From Dinoroseobacter sp049800775 (lineage in GTDB: Bacteria > Pseudomonadota > Alphaproteobacteria > Rhodobacterales > Rhodobacteraceae): 64,000 bases of DNA. Within the stretch, counting starts at the first letter, position 1. Each line of letters opens with the position of its first letter. The position numbers and the translations under genes are program-made. The stretch covers positions 186,001 through 250,000 of the forward strand of contig NZ_JBNAFR010000005.1 of assembly GCF_049800775.1 (NCBI RefSeq). Reading direction: 5' to 3'. The notes under the pieces are model-generated. The model was not told the DNA's origin and made no database searches. It saw only the letters and a list, made by a program, of their open reading frames with translations. Positions 18,538 to 26,893 of this stretch are shown here, piece after piece.

Positions 18538-19231
18538 ACAGCCGGGTCAGCCAGTCCTGCGCGATCGCGGCCACACCGTAATTGCCCGGAGTGTCCGTCG
18601 CGAGCCGACGGCGCCAATGGGCGATCATGCTGGGATAGGCGTTGAACTCGTGCTGACCCGCACGCTGGATCCAGCGATCCAGCGGCCAGAAGCGGAACCC
18701 GCTGTCCCATTGGTCCAGCACCGCCTCCGAGGGGCGCGCCGAGGTGGAACCCTTGGACAGAACCTCCACAAAACTGTCGCCCTCCTTGCCGCCCAGCCGA
18801 GTCAGGGCCTCGGTGCGGCGCTCCTTGAAGATCTCGACGACGCGGTCGATGGCCCCGCGCCCATGGCCCTGCGGCGAGACCCGCTGCACATAGAGAAGCG
18901 GCATGGTGCGGTTGATCTCGAGCTGGTCGAGCTCCGGCGCCCAGATCGGATCCCCTGCGGCATTCATCGCCGCGACGTCGAGGTTCTCGACCAACCAACA
19001 CGCCCGGCAAAGGGTGACGTAATCCTCCGGCACGACGGCGGGCACAATGCGCGGAACCACCTCCATGAACCGGTCGGACGCAAAGCCGCAGGCCCGGCAG
19101 GTCTGCAGGTCCCGGGCCTGGGTCGCGGCCTTGATCCCTTCGGGAACGGGGTCCGGCGAGACCCCCTCGAACGGGTTGGGAACGACGAGCCGCGCGTCGG
19201 AAAATCCGGGCTTCAAGGCGATTGTCTTCAT
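18512..19231 (-). CDS. IcmJ/DotN-like zinc-binding protein
   Basis: A 239-residue protein with two CxxC knuckles, TCRACGF (about residue 44) and LCRACWL (about residue 74). Between and after them the order resembles IcmJ/DotN of the Legionella type IVB coupling complex: CGF..RFMEVVPRI, then APELDQLEINRTMPLLYVQ, recalling the conserved PEhxQhExN stretch of that family. DotN partners the VirD4-like ATPase DotL, and here a VirD4-like ATPase gene lies directly upstream (73-base gap). The similarity is by eye and limited to the first 120 residues. The C-terminal half, with WPLDRWIQRAGQHEF, is unrecognised. AAGGGA precedes the ATG. Confidence 0.6.
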   Translation of the reverse strand: MKTIALKPGFSDARLVVPNPFEGVSPDPVPEGIKAATQARDLQTCRACGFASDRFMEVVPRIVPAVVPEDYVTLCRACWLVENLDVAAMNAAGDPIWAPELDQLEINRTMPLLYVQRVSPQGHGRGAIDRVVEIFKERRTEALTRLGGKEGDSFVEVLSKGSTSARPSEAVLDQWDSGFRFWPLDRWIQRAGQHEFNAYPSMIAHWRRRLATDTPGNYGVAAIAQDWLTRLSRTGDNQA

Positions 19232-19304
19232 CGTTGTCCCTTATGTTCGCGCAGGGCCAGTTCAACAAAAAATGCCCGCCCCGCATAGCCCCAAGGCGCG
19301 CGGC

Positions 19305-20801
19305 CTATGACGCGAGCTCCTTCAGAAGCCGATCATGGATGTACCGGTCCAGCGGGTTCGGGCGCAATCTGGCCTGCACATCCGACCCCGGATCCGCGAT
19401 GGTGCGGGTCTTGCGCAGATAGGCGCGGCTCATCCGGGGCGGCGGGGCTGGTTCGAAATCGGGGTCGAAGAAGGGGTTGGGATCAAACTGCCCCTCGAAA
19501 ACCGGGTCGGTGAGGTAGTTCGGCAGCCGCGCGACCACCGCCTCGTCCCCGGCAATCTGCAACAGCATCTCGCCCCGTTCCATGTCGAGAAACTGTCGCC
19601 CCGAGACGAAGCCGACCAGCTCGGACATGCTCTCGGCCGCGCTGAGATTGTTGGCGCCAAAGGCCTGAAACACCCGGCTGTTATTGACCATGGTCTGCCA
19701 GTCCAGCGGGTAGAGCTGCTTGAGCTGGCTGACATCCTGCCAGAAGCTCCAGGTTTGCAACCCGTAGCCGCGCAGCAGGGTGATGGCGGTCCGCAACTCG
19801 TCGAGCGTGCCGAGCTGTGCCGCCTCGTCCAGCACGAAGAGCGTGGATTTCGGCGGCTTGGTCCGGCGGCGCAGGATCAACTGAATCAGGGCCCCGATCC
19901 ACAGCCGCAGCACGCGGCCATGGCTTTGCAGCATGTGAGGCGGCATCACGATATAGAGCGACAGCGGATCGCCCCGCACGATCTTTTCCAGATCGAAGGT
20001 CGAGTGTTCCAGCACGAATTGCACCAGAGGGCCGCGGACAAAATCGATCCCCTCCTGGGCGAAGGCGATGATCCCGCCAAGGGTCTCGGACGCCCCGATG
20101 GACAGCGCGCCCTCGATCAGGCGGACCTCCGGGTGCCGCGACTGGCGCAACCGCTTGGCGACCACCGCCTGCTGTGTGGTCATCTCGTGGATGATCGCGC
20201 GCACCTCCATCAGGGTCTGTTTCTCGCGCGGCAGATCCGTCACCACATGGAGCACCACACCCAGCAGAAGCTGGCGCGCCCGCGAGACCCAGAACTGGTT
20301 CTTGGTGCCGTCGATACTGTCCGGCAAAAGCGCCATGACCAGCGCGGTCGCCTCGTCCACGCTCTCGGCGCTGTTGGGGCGGATCAGGTCGAGCGGATTG
20401 AACCCGCCCGGCTCTTCGCCGGTGATTCCCATCGGGTCGAGCACGACAACGGTTTCCCCCCGCTCCCGGCGGGCGCGGGCGGTGACGGCGGCATTCTCCC
20501 CCTTGGGGTCGACGACGATCACCGGGCCGTTATGGCGCAAAAGCGCGGGGATGATGCAGCCCACCCCCTTGCCCGCCCCGGTCGGCGCGATGGTGATCAG
20601 ATGGCCCTCGGGATCCATCAGGATCGGGTCGACATAGCCGTCCTGCGGCGTGATATCCGGGTCTCCGAAGTTGAAGCCGACGGGCGCGCGCGCGTGCTCG
20701 GCCTCCATGGACCAGCCCACGAGCAGGCCGTCGCCGGGCAGTTGCGGCGGGTATTTCCGCAGCACCACATCGACAGGAAAGGGAAGGGATCGGTTGGGCA
20801 T
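19305..20801 (-). CDS. Soluble VirD4/TraG/DotL-type coupling ATPase
   Basis: 498 residues. Walker A is APTGAGKGVG within HLITIAPTGAGKG, followed by VIVVDPKGENAAVTARARR (the conserved VxDPKGE of T4SS coupling proteins). Walker B is TLFVLDEAAQLG, followed by the typical LRGYGLQTWSFWQDVSQLK and the NNSRVFQAFG region. Conjugative coupling proteins carry two N-terminal membrane helices; none is visible here, so the protein is probably cytosolic or recruited by a partner. No other T4SS or relaxase gene is in the window. The ATG at 20801 is preferred to a GTG two codons earlier because GGGAGG is well spaced from it. It follows the 209-residue gene immediately. Confidence 0.85.
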   Translation of the reverse strand: MPNRSLPFPVDVVLRKYPPQLPGDGLLVGWSMEAEHARAPVGFNFGDPDITPQDGYVDPILMDPEGHLITIAPTGAGKGVGCIIPALLRHNGPVIVVDPKGENAAVTARARRERGETVVVLDPMGITGEEPGGFNPLDLIRPNSAESVDEATALVMALLPDSIDGTKNQFWVSRARQLLLGVVLHVVTDLPREKQTLMEVRAIIHEMTTQQAVVAKRLRQSRHPEVRLIEGALSIGASETLGGIIAFAQEGIDFVRGPLVQFVLEHSTFDLEKIVRGDPLSLYIVMPPHMLQSHGRVLRLWIGALIQLILRRRTKPPKSTLFVLDEAAQLGTLDELRTAITLLRGYGLQTWSFWQDVSQLKQLYPLDWQTMVNNSRVFQAFGANNLSAAESMSELVGFVSGRQFLDMERGEMLLQIAGDEAVVARLPNYLTDPVFEGQFDPNPFFDPDFEPAPPPRMSRAYLRKTRTIADPGSDVQARLRPNPLDRYIHDRLLKELAS

Positions 20802-20803
20802 GC

Positions 20804-21433
20804 TCACGCCTCCCTGCGCAGGCGGCGCGCCGCCTTGTCAAAAATGACATCCGGAACGCGGCCCACGTCTTCCGCCACGGGCGTATCGCTTTCCATGTTC
20901 ACCTGGCCATTGGTCTCGATCTTGAAGGCAGCCTCGAAGAGGGTCCCGCCATAGAGCACCGAAGCCGACCAGAGCCCGGTTTCGGCATCCTTGCGTGGGG
21001 GCGCGATCTCGGCCGTCACGTCACCCGCCACCTGCTCGGGCCCGGTGACGATCTCGAACGGGCCCTCGTCTCCGTGCACGAACCGGCAGAAAAACTGCAG
21101 ATAGGCCATCTCGAGCGCCGGATCGGCGAGGTTGGGATCCTCGCGCGCATTGATCCCGTGGATCACGGCGGAATCCCCGGTGAGCGCCCGCGCCCCGTCC
21201 GACCCATAGAGGCAGGAGACCCATTCCGTGGCCTGCCCCAACTGGGTCGTCTCCATATCGCACAGGATATGCTCGGCAAAAAACGGCAGGGCCATGGCCC
21301 GCATCCTGCGGACCCTGCGTTTGCGGGAGAGCACGCCGAAATCGTAGATCCGCTCGGTCAGAAGACGCGCCGTCTCGTCGGAAATGTCGTGCCAGTCGCC
21401 ATCAAGGGCGGCGGGGAATGAACTGTCTGTCAT
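20804..21433 (-). CDS. Small protein sharing the C-terminal domain of the STAND-ankyrin protein
   Basis: A 209-residue soluble protein of unknown family. Residues about 58-190 align by eye with residues about 1540-1715 of the STAND-ankyrin protein. YLQFFCRFVHGDEGPFEIV corresponds to YLRYFCFFVRGEEGPFYVL, and SASVLYGGTLFEAAFKI corresponds to NAVIYYSNAIFIAQFAV. The protein starts with an acidic segment and RKRRVRRMRAMALPFF, and ends in a basic tail. It overlaps the upstream membrane gene by 4 bases (ATGA) and is followed immediately by the ATPase gene. A shared domain in a separate subunit suggests a common partner or an adaptor role. Confidence 0.75.
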   Translation of the reverse strand: MTDSSFPAALDGDWHDISDETARLLTERIYDFGVLSRKRRVRRMRAMALPFFAEHILCDMETTQLGQATEWVSCLYGSDGARALTGDSAVIHGINAREDPNLADPALEMAYLQFFCRFVHGDEGPFEIVTGPEQVAGDVTAEIAPPRKDAETGLWSASVLYGGTLFEAAFKIETNGQVNMESDTPVAEDVGRVPDVIFDKAARRLRREA

Positions 21434-23853
21434 GGTGTCTCGGTGGTGTCTTTCCGGGTCTCGGGCCCCTCCCCGGACATATCCCGGGCAATGGCGGCGC
21501 GCGCCTGTGTCAGATCCGTATGCGCGACGCTGAGCGCCACGTCATAGGCGTGGCAGATCTCGAGCAGGCGTTCGAAGGCCGCCCGGTGCAGGCTGTGGGC
21601 AAAGGCCCCTTCGGCGGTCTCCCGCAGGTGGATCGCAAAGGCCCGGTCCTGAGAGGGGGCGTCGGTATTGGGCCGGGCCCAACTCCGCAGGCTTTCGACA
21701 CAGGCCACGGCGCGCTTCGCATACGCCTCGGCCTCCGCACGGGCGCGGGCTTCGGCCTCGGGGCCTTCGGCGTCGGTGGGCGGGGCAAAGGATGGCGGCG
21801 TGGTGACATCGATCACCATCACCGCGCTGTTCTCGGGCAGGCGCGGGATGTCCAGCAGGGGGACACTGTCCGGCAGGGTGACCTCCCGCGCCGGATAGCC
21901 CTGCTCCACCTGTTCCAGCGCGGCGACGATCCCGCGCAGGCTCGCGGCATCCAGACGTTGCGCATTGGCGGCCCGCTCCGGCGCGGTGAGAGCCTCGGGC
22001 GCGGCGGGGTGCCGGGCCAAGTCATAGAGCTCCGCATAGGGGCGGAAATCGACATGGAGCTTCATCGCGTTGCGGCGACGCTCCCCCGGCTTGACCGCGG
22101 ACCAGCCGCGCATGGCCCGCTCGACCATCCAGCGCCGATGCTCCGCCGCGCAGACCGCGCCCAGAGATGTCTCCGGCCCGAGATCCGCGAGCCGTTCAGG
22201 CGCAAAGATCCGGTCGATCGCCGCATGGCCAAGGGTGGGCAGGCCGCCCCGGTGCCGGGTCTTCCAGTCAAAGCCCAGCTCCCACAGGCGCAGCGCGGCC
22301 TGATAAGCGGCATCCTGATTGGCCAGCTTCGCATCATCCGTCAGATCCGCCCAAGCACCGCGAAAGCGCTGCCGCTCATTGTGCCACGCGGCGGTCAGCC
22401 GGGCGCGATCCGGCTCCGGTGGTCCGTCCTCCGGCCCCCAGGGCGGCGGCCCGTATTGGCGCAGCACATCGCTCAGCCCGGATTTGCGCAGGTTGTCCTG
22501 CACGGTGGCGTCGTAATGCGCGTGGATGCTCTTGGCGATATCGCCCCATGTGTCGTCGAGAATGCTCAGGGTGGGGATCACATCCTGCATCCCGCCGAAA
22601 GGTGCCACCAGATGCCAGGGATCCTCCTGCCCGATCCGGTGGCGGCCCCCGTCGCGCACATTCGACTGCCAGACCCGCGGATAGATCGGCGCGGGCGGGC
22701 GCAGACCGCGCCGCATCTCGCTCTCCAGCCGCATGGCCAGCGCCATATTGGTCGCATCATCCGTACAGCACAGGATCCACGCCGTGATCGGCACCCCGTC
22801 CTTGAGATCCTCCTGACAAAGATCCTCGGCCAGACATTGCACGAACTGGATATCCGGACAGTCCTCGGGCGGCAGCGTGCCGTCAAAGAGATGGGGCATC
22901 ACCGCCCGGAACCGGTCGCGGCCACCGCTGCGATCGCGGTCAACGACGGTAACCTTGGGCCGCCCGAGCCGGGCCGAACAGCCATGGATCACCGCCTCGC
23001 GGGTCATGGCCATCCCCAGATCCCCGGCCCCCACGACGACCAGATGCAGCTGCGGGCGGGCCTGCCCCGGGGCGGGCTGCGCCCGCACGGCGCGTTCAGC
23101 CAGCCAGGTCCGGGCAAAGAAATAGCGCGCGGTCTCTTCCCGGATGGCAAAGCCCTGATAGCCGCGCTCGGCCTTGATCCCCGCATCCGAGGTCAGCTGA
23201 AGCTGGCGATGCACCTCGGCATTGGTGAAATGCGCAAAGACGACGTCCTTGGTCCGGGCCTCGGGCTGCCGGGCCTTGAGGATGCCCGAGACGATCTGCG
23301 CGGTTTCCATGGTCAGGCTGTCATCCCCGGCAGCGATGATCACCCTGTGCGCCCGGTGCAAAAACAGGCCCTGCAAGGCGTTCTCGTCGCGAATGTCGCG
23401 ATCCACCAGCACGATCCGGTACCTCGCGGCAAAGGCCTTGGCCGCATCATCGAAGCTGCGCGCGACGATGGTCAGGCGACACCCCTTCGAGACCCGCTCC
23501 CGCGCGATCTCCTGATTGACTGCGCCATAGCCGATCAGGACATGGCGGTCGCCGAACAGGTTCAGGGACTGGGTCCACAGCTTGCAATAGGTCCAGATCG
23601 ACGAGGACAGCAGCCGCACCGCCGCAAAGATCAGCAGGAAGGCCGCCCCGAAGCGCGACAGGTTGATCGCGGTCTGGCCTGAGCCCGCGCCAGCGCTCGG
23701 ATCGATCGCGCAGGTCATTTCCGAGGTCAGGGCGAAGTGCTGCACCGACTTGTAGAGCGTGTGCCAGAACCCGTCCTCGGGGTCGCAGATCCGGTAGCCG
23801 TAATACCCGGTGCCCAAAACCACGAAGAACAGAAGAACGCCGAGATACCGCAA
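21430..23853 (-). CDS. Membrane TrkA-N (RCK)/RyR-like domain protein
   Basis: 807 residues. Two N-terminal membrane helices (about 3-22 and 64-90) flank a pore-like segment (GFWHTLYKSVQHFAL) lacking the TVGYG potassium filter. A TrkA-N Rossmann domain follows (HVLIGYGAVNQEIARE, then IVLVDRDIRDENAL), and a second one begins near 270 (LHLVVVGAGDLGMAM). Around 565-610 a RyR-like motif appears (EHRRWMVERAMRGWSAV, then KLHVDFRPYAELYDLA). The C-terminal 190 residues are unrecognised. RCK domains gate channels with nucleotides or ions; RyR domains occur in bacterial signalling and conflict proteins. The start is unclear: the only candidate after the upstream in-frame stop is a TTG at 23853, without a clear ribosome site. 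Confidence 0.75.
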   Translation of the reverse strand: MRYLGVLLFFVVLGTGYYGYRICDPEDGFWHTLYKSVQHFALTSEMTCAIDPSAGAGSGQTAINLSRFGAAFLLIFAAVRLLSSSIWTYCKLWTQSLNLFGDRHVLIGYGAVNQEIARERVSKGCRLTIVARSFDDAAKAFAARYRIVLVDRDIRDENALQGLFLHRAHRVIIAAGDDSLTMETAQIVSGILKARQPEARTKDVVFAHFTNAEVHRQLQLTSDAGIKAERGYQGFAIREETARYFFARTWLAERAVRAQPAPGQARPQLHLVVVGAGDLGMAMTREAVIHGCSARLGRPKVTVVDRDRSGGRDRFRAVMPHLFDGTLPPEDCPDIQFVQCLAEDLCQEDLKDGVPITAWILCCTDDATNMALAMRLESEMRRGLRPPAPIYPRVWQSNVRDGGRHRIGQEDPWHLVAPFGGMQDVIPTLSILDDTWGDIAKSIHAHYDATVQDNLRKSGLSDVLRQYGPPPWGPEDGPPEPDRARLTAAWHNERQRFRGAWADLTDDAKLANQDAAYQAALRLWELGFDWKTRHRGGLPTLGHAAIDRIFAPERLADLGPETSLGAVCAAEHRRWMVERAMRGWSAVKPGERRRNAMKLHVDFRPYAELYDLARHPAAPEALTAPERAANAQRLDAASLRGIVAALEQVEQGYPAREVTLPDSVPLLDIPRLPENSAVMVIDVTTPPSFAPPTDAEGPEAEARARAEAEAYAKRAVACVESLRSWARPNTDAPSQDRAFAIHLRETAEGAFAHSLHRAAFERLLEICHAYDVALSVAHTDLTQARAAIARDMSGEGPETRKDTTETP

Positions 23854-24087
23854 CAGCCAGTTCAGGACTTGTCGGACTGTAGGAAAACTGCCTTTGATCG
23901 TCTCACATCCTCTGCCGGGTCACGCCGGGCCATCCATGGGCACAAGACCCTGCGCGCCTGTCTCGTCTTGTGTCGTCGCGTCCTGACCACGGACGGGGCC
24001 GGGCCTTTCGGGGGAGTGAACACCAAGTTTCGGAGCGCGCCTAGAAAAAACCGTGCCGAACCAGCACCAAGAGGGCCCGAGCGCGCC

Positions 24088-24630
24088 ATGACTGCAGATC
24101 AATCAGACCCCGTCCCCGGCTTTGCCCGCGCCTTTGTTGCGACCGAAGGGGTGCTCGGGGTGACAGGTCACCGGCTTGACCGCCTGACCCCGCCCGATCA
24201 GGAGCAGTTGGCGATCCTGAGCCGGTCCCTGTTCGCCCGGGTGCATCCTGCCTGCCGGTTGATGTCCTGCCTCGCCGAGGGGGCCGACACCATCACTGCC
24301 GAGGCCTGGCCTGCTGATCGTGGGCTGCTCGGGCTGCTCCCTGCGGGAGAGGCCCATTGGCGCGCCAACATCGCCCCGGTCATGGACCCCGCGCGGTTCG
24401 ACGCGCTCATCGCCCGCGCGCAGGTGGAAACGCTGGGACAGACACCGCCGGTGGATTGGACCGCGCTCGCCATGGCGCTTGTCGCGCGGGTCGACCGGGT
24501 CCTCGCGATCTGGGACGGCGCGCCGGGCAAGCCGGGCGGCACCGGATCGGTGGTCGCCGCAGCGCGCGCGGCGGGCAAGCCCGTGCTGCATCTCAGGTTC
24601 GACGCGGACGGTTTCACCTGGGTCCCGTGA
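24088..24630 (+). CDS. SLOG-superfamily putative nucleotide-sensing protein
   Basis: A 180-residue Rossmannoid protein. VLGVTGHRLDRL, LMSCLAEGADTITAEAW, LLGLLPAGEAHW, and the C-terminal RVDRVLAIWDGAPGKPGGTG followed by KPVLHLRF match the SLOG pattern (GxTGHR, LAEGAD, DxLxAxWDGxxxxGxGGT). SLOG domains were defined as sensors or processors of nucleotide-derived ligands in bacterial conflict and signalling systems. It is transcribed divergently from the TrkA-N/RyR operon across a 234-base region and is the last gene of the unusual locus. I chose the ATG at 24088 because the sequence upstream in this frame is arginine-rich shadow of the opposite strand. Confidence 0.75.
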   Translation: MTADQSDPVPGFARAFVATEGVLGVTGHRLDRLTPPDQEQLAILSRSLFARVHPACRLMSCLAEGADTITAEAWPADRGLLGLLPAGEAHWRANIAPVMDPARFDALIARAQVETLGQTPPVDWTALAMALVARVDRVLAIWDGAPGKPGGTGSVVAAARAAGKPVLHLRFDADGFTWVP

Positions 24631-24762
24631 TCGCGCCAAAGCTCCGGCCCCGCCCGCCGCGCGGCGCAAATCGGGCTTGTGCGCGCCCGTCTCAACAGAA
24701 AGTCACTGGACAGAGCCCCCATCGCGCCCCATCTGGTGCCGATACGAAGTGGGAGATGGAAA

Positions 24763-25620
24763 ATGATCACGATCCTGGATGGCGGCATGGGTCAGGAACT
24801 GATCGCGCGGAGCACGGCAGAGCCGACACCGCTCTGGGCGACCCAGGTGATGCTGGACACGCCCGAGCTGGTGCGCGCGGTCCATGACGATTTTTTCGCC
24901 GCCGGGGCCAGCGTGGCCACCGCGAACACCTATAGCATCCACCATGACAGGCTGCGCCCCGCCGGGCTCGATGCGCAGTTCGACAGCCTGCACCGCACCG
25001 CCTGCACCCTCGCCGCAGAGGCCCGGGATGCGGCCGGTGGCGGACGCGTGGCCGGGGCGCTCGGCCCGCTGAACGGCTCCTACCAGACCGACCGCCTGCC
25101 AGAGAATGCCATCGACCGCTTCGAAGAGATCTGCCGCATTCAGGCCCCGCTCGTGGACCTGTTCCTGATCGAAACCGCCGCATCCATCGCACAGATCCGC
25201 GCGACGCTGACCGGCGCTTTCGGCCATGGCAAGCCGGTCTGGCTCGCGGTCTCGGTGGACGATGTGGACGGAACCAAACTGCGCTCGGGCGAGCCGCTGG
25301 ACGAGGTGATGGACTGGGCCGACGGGGTCGATGCCCTGCTGGTGAACTGCTCCACCCCCGAAGCGGTGAGCACCGCGCTCGATGTGATCCGCGGGGTGGA
25401 CATCCCCTTCGGCGCCTATGCCAACGGCTTCACCCGGATCACCGAGAGCTTCGTGCAGGTCGGCGCGACGGTCAAGAACCTCTCGGCGCGCACGGACCTC
25501 ACCCCCGATGCCTATGCCGCCTTCGCCGAGGACTGGGCCGCCAAGGGTGCGACGATCATCGGCGGCTGCTGCGAAGTCGGCCCCGCCCATATCGCGGAAC
25601 TGGCCCGGCGGCTGACCTGA
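24763..25620 (+). CDS. Homocysteine S-methyltransferase family protein
   Basis: A 285-residue single-domain protein. It begins with the family start ITILDGGMGQELI, then TANTYSIHHDRL. Zinc ligands expected of Cob/BHMT-type enzymes are present: the Cys in VNCSTPEAV, and the paired Cys in IIGGCCEVGPAHI near the end. Such enzymes move a methyl group from S-methylmethionine or a betaine-type donor to homocysteine. The donor is not certain here, and single-domain members in Rhodobacterales are often loosely annotated. GGGAGATGG precedes the ATG. It stands alone. Confidence 0.88.
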   Translation: MITILDGGMGQELIARSTAEPTPLWATQVMLDTPELVRAVHDDFFAAGASVATANTYSIHHDRLRPAGLDAQFDSLHRTACTLAAEARDAAGGGRVAGALGPLNGSYQTDRLPENAIDRFEEICRIQAPLVDLFLIETAASIAQIRATLTGAFGHGKPVWLAVSVDDVDGTKLRSGEPLDEVMDWADGVDALLVNCSTPEAVSTALDVIRGVDIPFGAYANGFTRITESFVQVGATVKNLSARTDLTPDAYAAFAEDWAAKGATIIGGCCEVGPAHIAELARRLT

Positions 25621-25801
25621 ACCCGCGCCTCAGGCCGGTTTGCCAACCGACCCGCGCGCAAACATCCGCCAGACGGAACGCGCGGCTTGGCCCGCCGCGC
25701 GCAAGAGCCCGGACCTGCCTGGCGACCACCGATCTCGGACGCGAGGCACTTGCCGCATCGAAACGCTCCGCGTGGCTGGCCCGCAAATACCGATCGCCGC
25801 G

Positions 25802-26890
25802 CTACTCGGAGGCAGAGGGCGCGACCTCCGCGAAATGGTTCATGAATTCGACAAGACCAATATCGAACGCAGCCTCAAATGCTCGGCTCGGCTCCAGACC
25901 AAGACCGATCCCCTTGTAGTAATCCGCGATGGCACCCTCATAGCCTCGATCCGTCAGATGATAGACCGCGAGAGCGCCGGCGTCATAGGCCTCGGACGCC
26001 AGACGCCCCTCCAGGGGAAACAAGCGCAACTCCTCCAGAGGCGGCAAGCCAGCCCGGTAGCCATCGGAGAACCAGCCGACGCTCCGACCAATGCGCTTGC
26101 GATCCGAGAGACCATAGGTGATCGCCCATTCGACGAACTCTGCACTGCCTTCCCGGAACCAGGCTGGGCCGAGCGGGCTGACCATCCCGTTCGGAAGCTC
26201 TGTTCGGAGGCGTTTCCCCGCCAATTGGGTTTCCGCATCATGGAACAGCTCATGGGCGAGCACACGCCAGACATCCGGTCGCCGCACCCGGTCTGCGGGA
26301 CCGGACCCCGAACCGAGACAGATCAAGACGCCGCTCCAGGTGTGTACCCCATCCCAGTCTCCGGGCCCGCGGCACGAGGTGTCGGACCAGAGTTCTGCCT
26401 CCTTGTCGGAAAACCCATGGTCGGCCTTCAGAGCGCTGCGGAAATCCGCGTTGTTTCCGACGATGTGCACATCCACCGTAAGCGGGAGTTCCGGGAATGA
26501 CATCTCTTCGAGCAGGGCTTCGAACAAGGCCAGCCCGGTCCGGATGTCACGGCGGTTCGCGGCATCCACGTCATCGCCAAACCGGACATCATATCGCTGC
26601 GCCCGCGCGGGCCAGACCTGCTTGAGCTCCGGTCGTGCCTCCCCGGCCAACCGGCAAAAGACCACCGCGTTGCGCTGCGTGAGGGATTGGAGGACCGGAA
26701 GCGGGGTCTCCGCGCGAAACCGGCGCAGGGCTGCGCGGGTGCGCGGCCCGATCTCACCATCTTCCGGACCGGCATCATGGCCCGCCGCGTTCAACACGGA
26801 CTGCAGGCATTGGACGCCCGGCTCCGACGCCAAAGCGCCCGTGGCGAGGAAAAGCGCGGTCAGAAGCGATGCAACCAGACCGCGCCCCAT
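25802..26890 (-). CDS. Exported gluzincin-type metallopeptidase with peptidoglycan-binding-like region
   Basis: 362 residues with a signal peptide (1-21). Residues about 25-65 resemble a PG_binding_1 helix bundle (CLQSVLNAAGHDAGPEDGEI, then GPRTRAALRRF). A zinc site is visible: VLAHELFHDAE holds HExxH, and AWFREGSAEFVEW about 30 residues later supplies the third ligand Glu, as in gluzincins such as peptidase MA. Several cysteines suggest a disulfide-stabilised periplasmic protein. It starts 3 bases after the dapD stop and is probably co-transcribed with it, linking DAP synthesis to a cell-wall or secreted peptidase. The substrate is unknown. Confidence 0.78.
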   Translation of the reverse strand: MGRGLVASLLTALFLATGALASEPGVQCLQSVLNAAGHDAGPEDGEIGPRTRAALRRFRAETPLPVLQSLTQRNAVVFCRLAGEARPELKQVWPARAQRYDVRFGDDVDAANRRDIRTGLALFEALLEEMSFPELPLTVDVHIVGNNADFRSALKADHGFSDKEAELWSDTSCRGPGDWDGVHTWSGVLICLGSGSGPADRVRRPDVWRVLAHELFHDAETQLAGKRLRTELPNGMVSPLGPAWFREGSAEFVEWAITYGLSDRKRIGRSVGWFSDGYRAGLPPLEELRLFPLEGRLASEAYDAGALAVYHLTDRGYEGAIADYYKGIGLGLEPSRAFEAAFDIGLVEFMNHFAEVAPSASE

Positions 26891-26893
26891 GTA

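Noticed and set aside
21418..23682. A 754-codon plus-strand frame antisense to the RCK/RyR gene
   Set aside because: Arg/Gly/His/Pro-rich shadow with no domain; the minus-strand frame has membrane helices and Rossmann motifs.
13369..24630. Reading the locus as an integrative conjugative element because of the VirD4-like gene
   Set aside because: No relaxase, integrase, pilus or other T4SS gene and no attachment repeats were seen; the ATPase lacks the membrane segments of a conjugative coupling protein.
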